Shown here: positions 16,058-25,833 of the stretch, piece by piece
How positions within the stretch are numbered: position 1 is the first letter of the stretch
Layout: the number at the start of each line of letters is the position of its first letter
NCBI GenBank assembly: GCA_963717125.1
Contig: CAVQVG010000008.1
Coordinates: 124,001-188,000, forward strand
Reading direction: 5' to 3'
Source of the DNA: RYN-230 sp963717125
GTDB taxonomy: Bacteria > Actinomycetota > Actinomycetes > Streptosporangiales > Streptosporangiaceae
DNA: 64,000 bases
The notes under the pieces: generated by a model
Databases searched by the model: none
What the model was told of the DNA's origin: nothing
The model's input: only the letters and a program-made list of their open reading frames with translations
Translations under genes and position numbers: made by a program

Positions 16058-18061
16058 ATGACCGTCTGGCCCGTGCCCGCCGCAGGTGAGCTGAGTGCAG
16101 GTTCAGCTGACCGGCGCGCGGCGCTGTTCACCGCTGGGCCGCGGCTGGGCTGGGCGTTCCGCGATCGCCGCCTGCTCGCCGCGCCCTTTCCCGAGCCAGA
16201 GCCCGACCTCGACGCGATGCGCACCGCCGCCGAAGGGCGGGCCAAAGACGCGGCCACGTCCTACCGCAAGTTCCGCCGGTTCCTTGGCCTGCCCAGCACC
16301 CTCCTGCTCACCGTGCTGCTGCTCGCCGACGGCTGCCAAGCCAACCTCACCGGCGCCGGGCCACCCGTTGCCCCGGACCTGTTCGCGCTGATCATCTGTG
16401 CGCCCGGAATCGCGATCACGGTCGGGAAGTGGCGGCGCGCGCAGGCGGCGGCCAGCTCGGTCAGCCAGGTCGGCGGGCAGCACCAGCAGGCGCTGAACGC
16501 CTGGCAGCAGCGTGCGACGGCCTGGCGGCACGCCGAACTCACCAGGCTGGAGACGGCGGCTGAGTGGGGCAGCGCCGTGCTTCCGGACGGAATCCTCCGC
16601 ACCGACGTCTTCGGCGGGAGCCTGCGGGGCTGGCAGGCGCTGCTGACCACGCACGGCGCCTCGCTGCTGGCGGCGCAGCCGCTGCTGGTGGTTGACCTGA
16701 CCGGTGAGCTGGTCGGCCAGGAACTGGCCGCGGTGGCCGTCGCGGCCGGGGTGCCCGCCGACAGCTGGCTACTGCCGGACCATCTCGGCCGCTCGGGCGT
16801 GCTGACCAGCCTGTCCGCGGCCCAGTTCGCGGACGCCCTCACCGAAGCCGTCCACGCCAGCGGCGCGGCTGGCGATGCCCGCGCCGAGCGGGGCGTGGAC
16901 ACCCGGGTGCTGGAACAGTTGCACGGCGCACTCGGCGGTGACGTCACCCCGGCGCGGCTGGCCGCGGCGGTGCGCACCGCGCTCGGACACACCCAGCACG
17001 GTGGCCCGCTGACCGCAGCCGAGCAGGCGCTGATCACGGAGGAGGTGTTCCCGGCCGGCTACCGCCAGCAGATCGAGCCGAACCTGGTGCGGATCGAGGC
17101 GTTCCTCACCACGGTGGCCCGCCAGGCCGGCGGCCCGGGGGCGCTGGCGCGGGCAGCACGCCCACCCGCGTATCTCACCTGCCTGGCGCTGGAGTCCGCG
17201 GCGCGCAGCGCCCGCCTCGAAGTGCTGGCCGCGCTCGCGATCCAGTGGCTGACCGTCCAGGTCACCAGCGGCACCGAACCCGCCCCGGCCGTCATCATCG
17301 CGGGCGCGGACGACATCGCCGCCGCGCACCTGGAGCGGCTTTCCAGCGCCTGCGAACGCCGCCGCGTGCCGCTCACGCTGCTGTTCCGGCACCTGCGCGA
17401 CACCGGGCTGGGCCTGCTCGGCGGCGGCGCCAGCGCGTTCATGCGCCTGGGCAACCACACTGAAGCCCAGCAGGCCGCCGACTACATCGGCCGGCAGCAC
17501 ACGTTCGTGCTCTCCCAGCTCACCGCCACCCTTGGCGGCAGCCAGACGCACACCACCACGCATACCGAGGGGGAGACGGTCACCGACACCATCAACGTCG
17601 GCTGGAACACCGGCTGGAACACGTCCAGCTCCCACAGTGGGCAGGGCAGCGGGGCCAGCCACGGCGATTCCCATGGGCGGCAGCGCTCCGACGGCCGCTC
17701 GATTTCCCGGACCTGGTCCACCGCCCTGTCCTGGGCCGACGGCACCAACTGGAGCAACGCGGCCGCCAGCCAGCGGGTCTACGAATACACCGTCGAACCC
17801 GCCGTGCTGCAGAACCTCCCCGACCAGGCCCTGCTGCTCGTCACCCGGGGTTCCGGCCGCCCCATCCTGCAGCCGGTCGAATGCGACCCGGCCATCGTCA
17901 CCCTGCCTGGAGTCAGCCTCTCGCCGTTGCCTGACCCCGCTGACCCCGCCCCAGCCTCGGCGCAGCCCGCAATGCCGGCGGTGCCGTCCGCGCCACCGCA
18001 GCCGGCCGGCGGCCAGCACCCGGCCCAGCCAGTGCCCCGGGTCCCGCCGGGTCCGTGCTGA
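16058..18061 (+). CDS. Membrane-anchored pseudo-ATPase related to TraD/HerA proteins
   Basis: A 667-residue protein with two transmembrane segments (about 76-92 and 107-122). The rest follows the order of the neighbouring ATPase: LLVVDLTGELVGQELAAVAV where Walker A and its next strand would be, an AVIIAGADDI strand at the Walker B position, and a final RVYEYTVEPAVLQNLPDQAL. No GxxxxGK[ST] is present, so nucleotide binding is probably lost. A Ser/Gly/His/Thr-rich insert at about 490-565 (GWNTGWNTSSSHSGQGSG) is likely flexible. The pattern of a soluble active ATPase facing a membrane-bound inactive relative suggests one complex. Transfer, secretion or defence are all possible. Confidence 0.65.
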   Translation: MTVWPVPAAGELSAGSADRRAALFTAGPRLGWAFRDRRLLAAPFPEPEPDLDAMRTAAEGRAKDAATSYRKFRRFLGLPSTLLLTVLLLADGCQANLTGAGPPVAPDLFALIICAPGIAITVGKWRRAQAAASSVSQVGGQHQQALNAWQQRATAWRHAELTRLETAAEWGSAVLPDGILRTDVFGGSLRGWQALLTTHGASLLAAQPLLVVDLTGELVGQELAAVAVAAGVPADSWLLPDHLGRSGVLTSLSAAQFADALTEAVHASGAAGDARAERGVDTRVLEQLHGALGGDVTPARLAAAVRTALGHTQHGGPLTAAEQALITEEVFPAGYRQQIEPNLVRIEAFLTTVARQAGGPGALARAARPPAYLTCLALESAARSARLEVLAALAIQWLTVQVTSGTEPAPAVIIAGADDIAAAHLERLSSACERRRVPLTLLFRHLRDTGLGLLGGGASAFMRLGNHTEAQQAADYIGRQHTFVLSQLTATLGGSQTHTTTHTEGETVTDTINVGWNTGWNTSSSHSGQGSGASHGDSHGRQRSDGRSISRTWSTALSWADGTNWSNAAASQRVYEYTVEPAVLQNLPDQALLLVTRGSGRPILQPVECDPAIVTLPGVSLSPLPDPADPAPASAQPAMPAVPSAPPQPAGGQHPAQPVPRVPPGPC

Positions 18062-18121
18062 CCTGCGGTCACGCCACTGCTTGCTGCTGCATCCCGGTCT
18101 CCGTTCAGCGTCGCGGGCTCG

Positions 18122-18865
18122 TCAGGAGACCAGTTGCTGGCCGCCGTCGATGTCGTACGTCGCGCCGGTCAGCGCCGTGTTCGTCATGATGTGCACGGCC
18201 AGCGCGGCGACGTCGGCCGGGCCGACGACGCGGCCGATCGGGAGGGTTCTCCGCAGCTCGTCCCGCCGCGCCTCGAGCTGATCCCCGAGCAGCGAGGCCG
18301 ATAGCGGAGTGTCCACGAAGCCGGCCGCGATCAGGTTGGCCCGCACCGGCGCGATTTCCAGCGCCAGGCTGGCCACGAACGCCGGCAGCGCGGCGGTGGC
18401 CGCCGGGAAGATGCCCGCGCCGCGCCCGATGTGGCGGCCGCTGGTACCGCCCATGAACAGTAGCGTGCCGCCCGGCCGCATCCTGGGCGCCGCGTTCCGC
18501 GCGACCTCGAGGTCCAGCGCCACATGATCGCTGAGCGCGTCGCGCACTTGGGCCGCGTCCATCTCAAGCAGCGGCATGTACGTCGGCCCGCCCCCGGTGA
18601 CCAGGACATGGTCGATCGGTGCGGGCAGGTCCGCGAAGAATCCCCGCAACGCAGCTGGGTCGGTCGCATCGAACGCCGCGGTGCGCTGCGCGCCGACTTC
18701 CCCCGCCGCCTGCTTGAGCCGGTCCGGATTGCGGGCGGCCAGGATGACGTCGGCCCCCTCGGCCCGGGCCCGCCGGGCCGTCTCGAGCCCGATGCCCGAG
18801 CTGCCGCCGATCAGCACGACGGTCTGCCCGGCCAGTTCCCCGTCGCGCTGCGTTTGGCTGGTCAT
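18122..18865 (-). CDS. Atypical SDR-family protein without the YxxxK dyad
   Basis: A 247-residue Rossmann protein. The cofactor motif GGSSGIG (20-26) and the C-terminal SDR features (IAAGFVDTPLSASLLG, TGATYDIDGGQQLVS) are intact. At the catalytic site, where SDRs have Tyr-x3-Lys, the sequence is GIFPAATAAL, giving Phe153 and Thr157, so classical proton relay is absent. GAGGAGG lies before ATG 18865, inside the last codons of the upstream oxidoreductase gene (11 bases apart), so the two form an operon. It may bind NAD(P)H as a sensor or use different chemistry. Loss of Tyr/Lys is seen in some actinobacterial SDR subgroups. Confidence 0.85.
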   Translation of the reverse strand: MTSQTQRDGELAGQTVVLIGGSSGIGLETARRARAEGADVILAARNPDRLKQAAGEVGAQRTAAFDATDPAALRGFFADLPAPIDHVLVTGGGPTYMPLLEMDAAQVRDALSDHVALDLEVARNAAPRMRPGGTLLFMGGTSGRHIGRGAGIFPAATAALPAFVASLALEIAPVRANLIAAGFVDTPLSASLLGDQLEARRDELRRTLPIGRVVGPADVAALAVHIMTNTALTGATYDIDGGQQLVS

Positions 18866-18876
18866 GACGGTCCTCC

Positions 18877-20265
18877 TCAACTCGGCAGTCTCGCCATCTG
18901 CGCGGCCATCGGACTGGTCGGCCGTGGCTTGCCCGCGATCTCCATGCGGAGCGCCATCACGGCCGCGCCGTAGATCCCGGAGAAGCTGGGGAAGGGCTGG
19001 ATCGTGTCGCCCAGCACGTCGAGCGGGACGTGCGCCCGGATGGCCAGCGTCGCCTGCTGCAGCCATTCACCGGCCTCGGGCCCGAGCGCGTAGCCACCGG
19101 TGAGCCGCTCGCCGTCGCTGAGCAGCGTCAGGAACCCGTTGGACTGGGCGTAGGCGTGGGTGTAGGTGGCGGTCTTCGGCACCTCGGACAGGGGTGCGGT
19201 GCCGGTGTACCGCGCTTCGGTCGCGCCCACCGCCGCGGCCTGCGGATCGGTGTACGTGACGCGCGGGACGGCCTCGTAGTTGGCCGGCCACGCCTCCCCG
19301 GCGATGTTCGCCGCGACCACGTCGCCCTCGTACTCGCCGACGTGGGTGAGCGGCCAGATGCCGGTCACGTCGCCGATCGCCCAGACCCGCTCGGCTACCC
19401 GCAGGTGGTCGTCGACCGGGATCCCGTGCGGGGCCGCCGTGACGCCGACCGTCTCGAGGCCGATCCCCTCGACGCGCGGCCGGCGGCCGGTGGCCACCAG
19501 CAGCCGATCGCCCCGTAGCTCCTTACCGCCGCCGAGCTCCAGCACGAACTCGTCACCGTCCCGCCGCGCGGCGGTGGCGTGCATCCCGAGCCTCAGCTCG
19601 ATTCCGTCCTGGCGGAGGGCCTCGCCGAGCGCCTCGCCGAGCTGCGCGGGCTCGCGGGGCAGCACCCGGTCGGCGCCCTCGACCACCGCCGCCTCGCCGC
19701 CGAGCCGCCGCACGATCTGCGCGATCTCGACGCCTGCGGCCCCGCCACCCAGCACGAGCAGCCGGCGCGGGACGGCCTTCATGCTCGTCGCCTCCCGGGT
19801 GCCCCAGACGCCCTCGAGCTCAGCGAGTCCGGGGAGCGGGGGCACGAACGGAGCTGAGCCGGTCGCTATGACCACGTGCTCCGCGGTGTGCCGGGCGCCG
19901 TCGACGTTGACCACGCCGGTGCCGGCCAGCCGGCCCGTGCCGCGCAGCAGGTCGATGCCCCGGGTCGCCAGCCAGCGTTCCTGGCCGGCGTCGGAATAGT
20001 CGGACACCATGAAGTCCCGCCAGGCCAGCGCGGCCCCGACGTCGACCTGCGCGGTCGCGGCGGCCTCGCGGGCGCCGTGCACCGCCTCGCCCGGGCGCAG
20101 CAGCGACTTCGACGGGATGCACGCCCAGTAGGAGCACTCGCCGCCGACCAGCTGGTGCTCGACCACGGCGACGTGCAGCCCGCGCGCGGCCAGTGCCCCC
20201 GCGCAGTGCTCACCGGGCGCCCCGCCACCGAGAACGATCACGTCGTAGTCATTGCCCGAGCTCAT
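18877..20265 (-). CDS. FAD/NAD(P) disulfide oxidoreductase-like protein (class I)
   Basis: A 462-residue flavoprotein with the dihydrolipoamide dehydrogenase/mercuric reductase layout: FAD motif VLGGGAPGEHCAG, redox pair Cys44 and Cys49 (GGECSYWACIPSK), NAD(P) motif VLGGGAAGVEIA, second FAD motif WAIGDVTG and a dimerisation domain. In true E3 enzymes the end carries His and Glu in HAHPTxxE; here the block reads IQPFPSFSG, so both are lost. A lipoamide dehydrogenase role with the E1/E2 at 4-7 kb is thus doubtful. It is the first gene of an operon with the SDR. The GECSYWAC variant forms its own family; substrate unknown. Confidence 0.88.
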   Translation of the reverse strand: MSSGNDYDVIVLGGGAPGEHCAGALAARGLHVAVVEHQLVGGECSYWACIPSKSLLRPGEAVHGAREAAATAQVDVGAALAWRDFMVSDYSDAGQERWLATRGIDLLRGTGRLAGTGVVNVDGARHTAEHVVIATGSAPFVPPLPGLAELEGVWGTREATSMKAVPRRLLVLGGGAAGVEIAQIVRRLGGEAAVVEGADRVLPREPAQLGEALGEALRQDGIELRLGMHATAARRDGDEFVLELGGGKELRGDRLLVATGRRPRVEGIGLETVGVTAAPHGIPVDDHLRVAERVWAIGDVTGIWPLTHVGEYEGDVVAANIAGEAWPANYEAVPRVTYTDPQAAAVGATEARYTGTAPLSEVPKTATYTHAYAQSNGFLTLLSDGERLTGGYALGPEAGEWLQQATLAIRAHVPLDVLGDTIQPFPSFSGIYGAAVMALRMEIAGKPRPTSPMAAQMARLPS

Positions 20266-20374
20266 CGCTACCTCCGTCGGTTGCCGCCACCCTCAGCACC
20301 GGTCGTGCCCGCTGACAGCTGATCGATGCCTCGGTTTGGTTTGGACCTCAGGCCAGCCCGGTAGGAGGAACACG

Positions 20375-22312
20375 ATGGACAGCCTGCCGATCGCCGACTA
20401 CGCGCTGCTCTCAGACTGCCGGACCGCGGCGCTGGTCAGCCGGGACGGCTCAGTGGATTGGCTCTGCTTCCCGCGCTTCGACGGGCCGTCGGTGTTCTGC
20501 CGCCTGCTGGACCCGGCCGGCGGCCGGTTCGCGATCCAGCCCGTGGGCGAGTTCCAGGCCAGCCGCAGATACCTGGACCAGACGATGGTGCTGGAGACCA
20601 CCTTCACCGCCCCGGGCGGCACGGCCGTGCTCACCGACGCCCTCGCGGTCGGCCGCAACGAGCGCGGCCACCAGCTGGGCGCGGCATCCCCCGGCATGCT
20701 GCTCCGCCAGCTCGCCTGCACCCGCGGTGCGATCGAAGCGGAGATCAGCTACTCGCCCCGGCCAGAGTACGGGCTGGTCCACCCGATCCTGATCCCGGTA
20801 CCCGGCGGGATCACCGCCCGGGGCGGCGCCGACCGGCTGCTGTTGTCCACCTCGGTCAGCTTCGCGGTGGACGGGGCCACCGCGACCGCGCGGGTCCAGC
20901 TGACCGCCGGGCAGACGGCCGTCTTCGCGCTCGGCCACGGCGAGATGGCCGGCCCGCCGCTGGCTCCGTGGCCCGCCGAGGAGATAACCGCCCGGCTGGA
21001 CGACACGATTGCGGGCTGGCGTTCCTGGTCGGCCATCCACCAGAACTACCAAGGACCGTGGCGGGAGCTGGTGCACCATTCTGGCCGGGTGCTGCGCGCG
21101 CTGACGTTCGAGCCGACCGGGGCGATCGTGGCCGCGCCGACCACCTCGCTGCCGGAGGCCGTCGGCGGCGAGCGCAACTGGGACTACCGCTACACCTGGG
21201 TGCGCGATGCCAGCCTGACCATGTCGGCGCTGTGGGTGGCAGCGTGCCCGGACGAGGCGAGCAAGTTCTTCGGCTTCCTCGCCGATGCGGCCGCGTCGCA
21301 GCTGCAGCAGGGGGTGGACCTGCAGATCATGTTCGGGATCGGCGGCGAGCGGGACCTGACCGAGCGGGAGCTGCCGCAGCTGGCCGGGTGGCGGGGCAGC
21401 CGGCCGGTCCGGATCGGCAACGGCGCGTGGCGGCAGCGGCAGCTCGACGTCTACGGCGAGCTCCTGGATGCGGCCCAGCGGCTGGTTGACCAGCTAGGTG
21501 ATCTGGACCCGGTCACCCAGCGGTTCCTGGCCGCGGCCGCCGACACCGCCGCCAGCCGGTGGCGGGAGCAGGACCAGGGGATCTGGGAGATCCGCGGCGA
21601 GCCGCAGGACTTTGTCTACTCCAAGCTGATGTGCTGGGTGGCGGTGGACCGGGCCATCGCCCTGGCCGGCCGCCTCGGCGCCGAAGACCGGGTGGCGAGC
21701 TGGGCGGCCGCCCGGGACGAGATCCGGACGGCCATTCTGGACCAGGGCTGGAACGAGCGGGCCGGGGCCTTCACCCAGGCGTTCGGCCGCGACGACCTCG
21801 ACGCGTCGAACCTGATGCTGGCGGCCACCGGGTTTCTGCCCGCGGATGATCCGCGGATCAAGGCGACCATCGACGCCACCGCGCGGCGGCTGACCGACCA
21901 GCGTGGGCTGGTGTACCGGTACCTGGGCCAGGACGGCCTGGCCGGTACCGAGGGCACGTTCCTGCTGTGCACGTTCTGGCTGGCGCAGGCGCAGGCGATG
22001 GCGGGTGAGGTCGAGGCCGCCACCGCCACCTTCGAGCGGGCCATCGCCGCGATCAGCGACGTCGGCCTGCTGGCCGAGGAGGTTGACCCCGGCACCGGCG
22101 AGATGATCGGCAACTTCCCGCAGGCGTTCAGCCACATCGGGCTGGTCAACGCCGCGTGGGCGATCAGCCAGGCTCAGCAGCGGCCGAGCGGCTCAGATAA
22201 GGCCCAGGCCCACCAGCAAGGCACCGCCCAGGACGCCCGTGGCGGCCAGAATCCCCGCTTTGCCGAGCCGGGCGCCGTCGAGCGGCCCCACCGGGAGCAG
22301 CGTCGAGGCTGA
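20375..22312 (+). CDS. Glycoside hydrolase family 15 (glucoamylase or trehalase-like)
   Basis: About 645 residues. The N-terminal beta-sandwich opens MDSLPIADYALLSDCRTAAL. The (alpha/alpha)6 barrel has the GH15 signature GGERNWDYRYTWVRDASLT and a second acidic region EEVDPGTGEMIGNFPQAFSHIG near the end. The ATG at 20375 follows GGAGGA by seven bases. No signal peptide is seen, so it is intracellular, acting on maltooligosaccharides, trehalose or related alpha-glucosides; actinobacterial GH15 enzymes of this type include trehalases. After the barrel, about 40 residues (from SGSDKAQ on) look like non-homologous read-through, antisense to the end of the convergent gene, giving a 120-base overlap. 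Confidence 0.9.
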   Translation: MDSLPIADYALLSDCRTAALVSRDGSVDWLCFPRFDGPSVFCRLLDPAGGRFAIQPVGEFQASRRYLDQTMVLETTFTAPGGTAVLTDALAVGRNERGHQLGAASPGMLLRQLACTRGAIEAEISYSPRPEYGLVHPILIPVPGGITARGGADRLLLSTSVSFAVDGATATARVQLTAGQTAVFALGHGEMAGPPLAPWPAEEITARLDDTIAGWRSWSAIHQNYQGPWRELVHHSGRVLRALTFEPTGAIVAAPTTSLPEAVGGERNWDYRYTWVRDASLTMSALWVAACPDEASKFFGFLADAAASQLQQGVDLQIMFGIGGERDLTERELPQLAGWRGSRPVRIGNGAWRQRQLDVYGELLDAAQRLVDQLGDLDPVTQRFLAAAADTAASRWREQDQGIWEIRGEPQDFVYSKLMCWVAVDRAIALAGRLGAEDRVASWAAARDEIRTAILDQGWNERAGAFTQAFGRDDLDASNLMLAATGFLPADDPRIKATIDATARRLTDQRGLVYRYLGQDGLAGTEGTFLLCTFWLAQAQAMAGEVEAATATFERAIAAISDVGLLAEEVDPGTGEMIGNFPQAFSHIGLVNAAWAISQAQQRPSGSDKAQAHQQGTAQDARGGQNPRFAEPGAVERPHREQRRG

Positions 22313-25300
22313 CATGATCAAGGCGGCGACCGCCCATGACTCGGTGAGCGGGGTGTGCAGCCATGCCGATTCCACGAAGAGAAGCGCGCTGAGCGCCGCG
22401 AGGGTGACCGGCGCGGCCGCGTGCACCCGGCCGCTGTCTTTGCCTTCCGCCCGCACCACGGGAAGGGGTGCCCACGGCAGCCCGGCCGCCCCGGTGACCA
22501 GGCCGAACGCCAGCCCTGGCACCCACGACTCGTGGGTGATCGTGCTGCCCCGGCGCCGCGCCACGAGAATTCTCGCACCCACCGCGAGCAAGGCGAGGAC
22601 GGCTACTCCGGCGCAGTACGCGGCGATCTCGGTCGGGCTGGCGCTCCTGCGCAGGTATGCGAACAGGAAGCTGGCGACGGTGGCGGCCAGGGACCAACCC
22701 GGGTGATGCAGCTTGCGCAGCAGCGGTGCTGACGTGAGCCGAGCCGACAGCGGGTCAAGCCACTGCGCCGCGAGGACGCTGCCACCATGCCCGCTCATCC
22801 TGGCCAGGCCGAAGCCGAGCAGCACCAGGGCGAGCAGGCCCGCCGCCGCGGCCGGGACCGGCTGCTGCAGTTGGGCGATGCTCCAGCGGGGCGGCAGCGG
22901 CTTAGACAGGTCCAGCGCCGTCCGGTACACCGAAGCGTCGATGGTCATCTCGGGCCGGCGGTCCTGCAGCGCCGGGTCCAGCGAGTAGGCCACCGCGAAC
23001 GCTCCCTGCGCGGTGGCCAGGTGGGACGGTCCCAATGTTCGACTCGACGACGCCCAGGTTGAACCAGCCAAGCGGGTAACCCGGGCTGGCCCCCACCGCC
23101 TGCCGGAGTGCGGCCGCCGCCGCGCCGTCCTGGTGTCCCCGGGTCAGCTCGACCCCCAGGTCGTTCGCGGCCGGGAAGGCCCCCGGATCGCTACGCAGCG
23201 CCGCGCGGTCATACCGCGCCGCCGTCGCGACCCGGCCGGCCCGGTCGGCGATGAACCCGGCCGTCATGAGGAAGACCGGATCCTCCGGGTCCTCGGCCAG
23301 GGCCTTGCGCTCCAGCGTCGCGGCGGTCCTCGTGTCGCCGAGCCCCAGATACGCCAGCGCGGCGTTGTTGTTCAGCGCCTCAGAGAGGACGGCGGATTGG
23401 ACGGCGAGCCGCGGCACCCAGTCGAGCGCGTTCGTGTAGTCCTCGACCGCGGCGTGCAGGTCGCCCGATCTGCTTTCGTAGTCCGCGAGCTGCTCGCAGG
23501 CGTAGTAGGAGACCGCCGCGAACTGGACCGCCGAGTCAGAGTTCGCCACCTTCGGCGAGTTCTGGTACGAGTACCCCTGCGCGCCCAGCAGATCGAGCGG
23601 GCGGAGCGTCTGGACCGCTTCGGCGCTGCGGCCGGCCGCGAGCAGAGCCGCGCCCCGGTCGAGTTCCGCCTGGGCGGCCGTCAGGTCGTCGTTGTAGCTC
23701 ACCAGGCGCCAGCGCCGCGCCGCGAGACCGAATTCGGCCGCCGCGTCCTCGTAGTCGCGCGTCAGGAAGTCGATCTCCCCCAGGCGGAGCGCGGGCAGCG
23801 CGGAGTTGTCCCCCCGGGCGGCTTGCCAGTGCTCGGCGAACGTCTTCGCGGCGCGGAGCTGTCCGGCCCAGCGCAGCAGGTTCTGCCAGCCGTCGGCGAC
23901 GTCGTCGCTGGTAAGGGCGTTATTTCTCATGATGCTCTGATCGGGAGTCCGGCCGGCTTCCAGCTCGGCGATCAGCTTCAGCTTGTCCGAGGTGAGGCAG
24001 TACCCGTTAGCGGGCCGGACACTCTGGAAGTGCGCCTGCCAGGCCGCGAGCGCCGTGGTAGCGCGCCCGAGGAGCAGTTCGTCCCGGGTCCAGGTCCACG
24101 ACGCGCACGCTGGCTGGATTCCGGTGACGCCAGTATCGTCGCGGTACTCGGGGATGAAGGACAGGTCCTGCACCGACCCGCCCGCACCGCCGGGCAGGAC
24201 CAGCTCGGTCGTCAACGGCGCCAGCCGCGGCCCCGAACGACAACGGGTACGACACCCCGTCCAGCCAGTTGACCGAGATGGACTGCGGCACCGGGATCAG
24301 GGCGGCGCCAGCTGGGTAAGCCGCGAATCCGAGCTGGCCGAGACGCTTGGCCGCGGTCACCGCCGGAGCGAAGTGGTGAGCTGCCTCATCGGCCCCGATG
24401 AGCAGCTCGAGGAGCGGCCCGGGGAACCGGCTGGACCTGGCCAGCGGCGACAGCAGCCGGGCCGCCGCGGCCGGCTCGCCCAGACCGATCATGGCGCGCG
24501 CTAAGCCCGGCGCGGCGTCGCTCTTCCCGCCGAGCGCCGATGCGCGGTCGTACGCGGTGATCGCTGACCGGAAATCCTGCCGCGCGGTGAACGGCTCGCT
24601 GGACCGCAGGTATGTCCCGGCGCGCAGGTAGCTGTCACCGAGTCCGGTCAGGACGCCGTCATCGTGGGGATATCCGGCAGCCAGGTGGCTGAACGTCGCG
24701 TGCGCGGCCCGCAGCGCCGCGACCATGGCGGGGAAGACGGTCGTTGGCGATGTCGAGAACTCGAGCTGTCTCAGCTGCGACTGGCCGACGAGCCACGCCG
24801 GCGTCGGATCGTCCGGGCACACCGCCTCGGTGCGCCGCTCCTCCGGGCCGAGGATGTTCCCGTTCGTGGAACCGTCGGCGGTGAGCAACAGCAGCAGGTC
24901 CAGTTGTGGCGCACAACGGCCGGTGGCGCGGGCCCGGTTCAGCACGCCGTACGCGGCCGGTCCGGCGTTGAGGATGGCCATATCAGCGGTGGTCGGCAAG
25001 GCGCTGCCGCTCTGCGGCTGCGCGGCCAGCACGGTGAGCGCGGCCCCCAGCGCCGTCGCCGCGGAGCCAAAGCTGGCTGGCGGCGCCTTGCTGAGCACAG
25101 CGTCCAGCGGCGGGTACTGGTAGGGGTACGTGGCGCCGTACGGGTTACTGGTATTACCAGATCCATAGCCGACCAGAGTGTTCGCCAGATACGACTTCGA
25201 CTGCAGCAGTGCCATCAGCGCCAGGGCCTGCCGCTGGCCCAGCGCCGCGACCGCATAGGGAAATACGTTCGCGGCGGTCCGGATAGCCGCACCGTTCGGC

Positions 25301-25611
25301 AGCCCGGCTGGGACGGCCTGCACAGCCGTGGTATTCCCGTGCAGCGGCCGGGTCACGACTGGCGGGGAACTGCCCGGTACCCGCGGTAGTCCGTGCGCGG
25401 CCAGCCGGGATACCGGCGAGAACCCGAGGACGAGCAGCGCACCAGCGATGACGACGAGCCATCCGGCAATGCCGCCGGAACGCCCACGCGGCTGCGTTCC
25501 TCCCGGGGACTCAGCGCTTTCCTGGGCGCTTTCCGCCGGCTCCAGGTTCTGCTCAGTTCCCGAACTGCCTTCGGGCTGCGGCTCCTCTGGAGGATGCACG
25601 CCCGATTTCAT
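22193..25611 (-). pseudogene. Large TPR and polytopic membrane protein interrupted by two frameshifts
   Basis: Three consecutive frames read as one protein of about 1,140 residues. Segment 1 (from 25611) has an acidic N tail, one membrane helix (GWLVVIAGALLVLGF) and a large extracytoplasmic part. Segment 2 holds tetratricopeptide-like helices (NNAALAYLGLGDTRTAATLE, PGYPLGWFNLGVVES). Segment 3 is a C-terminal domain of about five or six membrane helices ending LLPVGPLDGARLGKAG, which resembles the LDG motif of site-2 (M50) proteases, although no HExxH is present. The frame changes fall near 24225 and 23035, and deleting one base at each restores continuity. This is either a recent pseudogene or two sequencing errors. 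Confidence 0.7.
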
Positions 25612-25833
25612 GCCGCCCCCTGCCCCATGCGTTACCGGTTAGGCGCGGGGCGGCCGCGTATATGGTCAGCGCGCGGCCCGCGTAACTGGGAATGGATCAT
25701 AGTGTCTTGGTAACGCCGTAAGCTCTAGCCAGATAGCTAGGATGTTCTCTCTGCCCGAACACTCCGGGGAAATGCTTAGTTTTTCCGGGAACGACGGCTT
25801 TCTTCCGGATTATGGCATTTCATTGCGCGCCGG

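Noticed and set aside
18877..20265. The flavoprotein as the E3 subunit of the E1/E2 complex at 4-7 kb
   Set aside because: It lacks the His-Glu pair needed for lipoamide oxidation and belongs to a separate operon 13 kb away.
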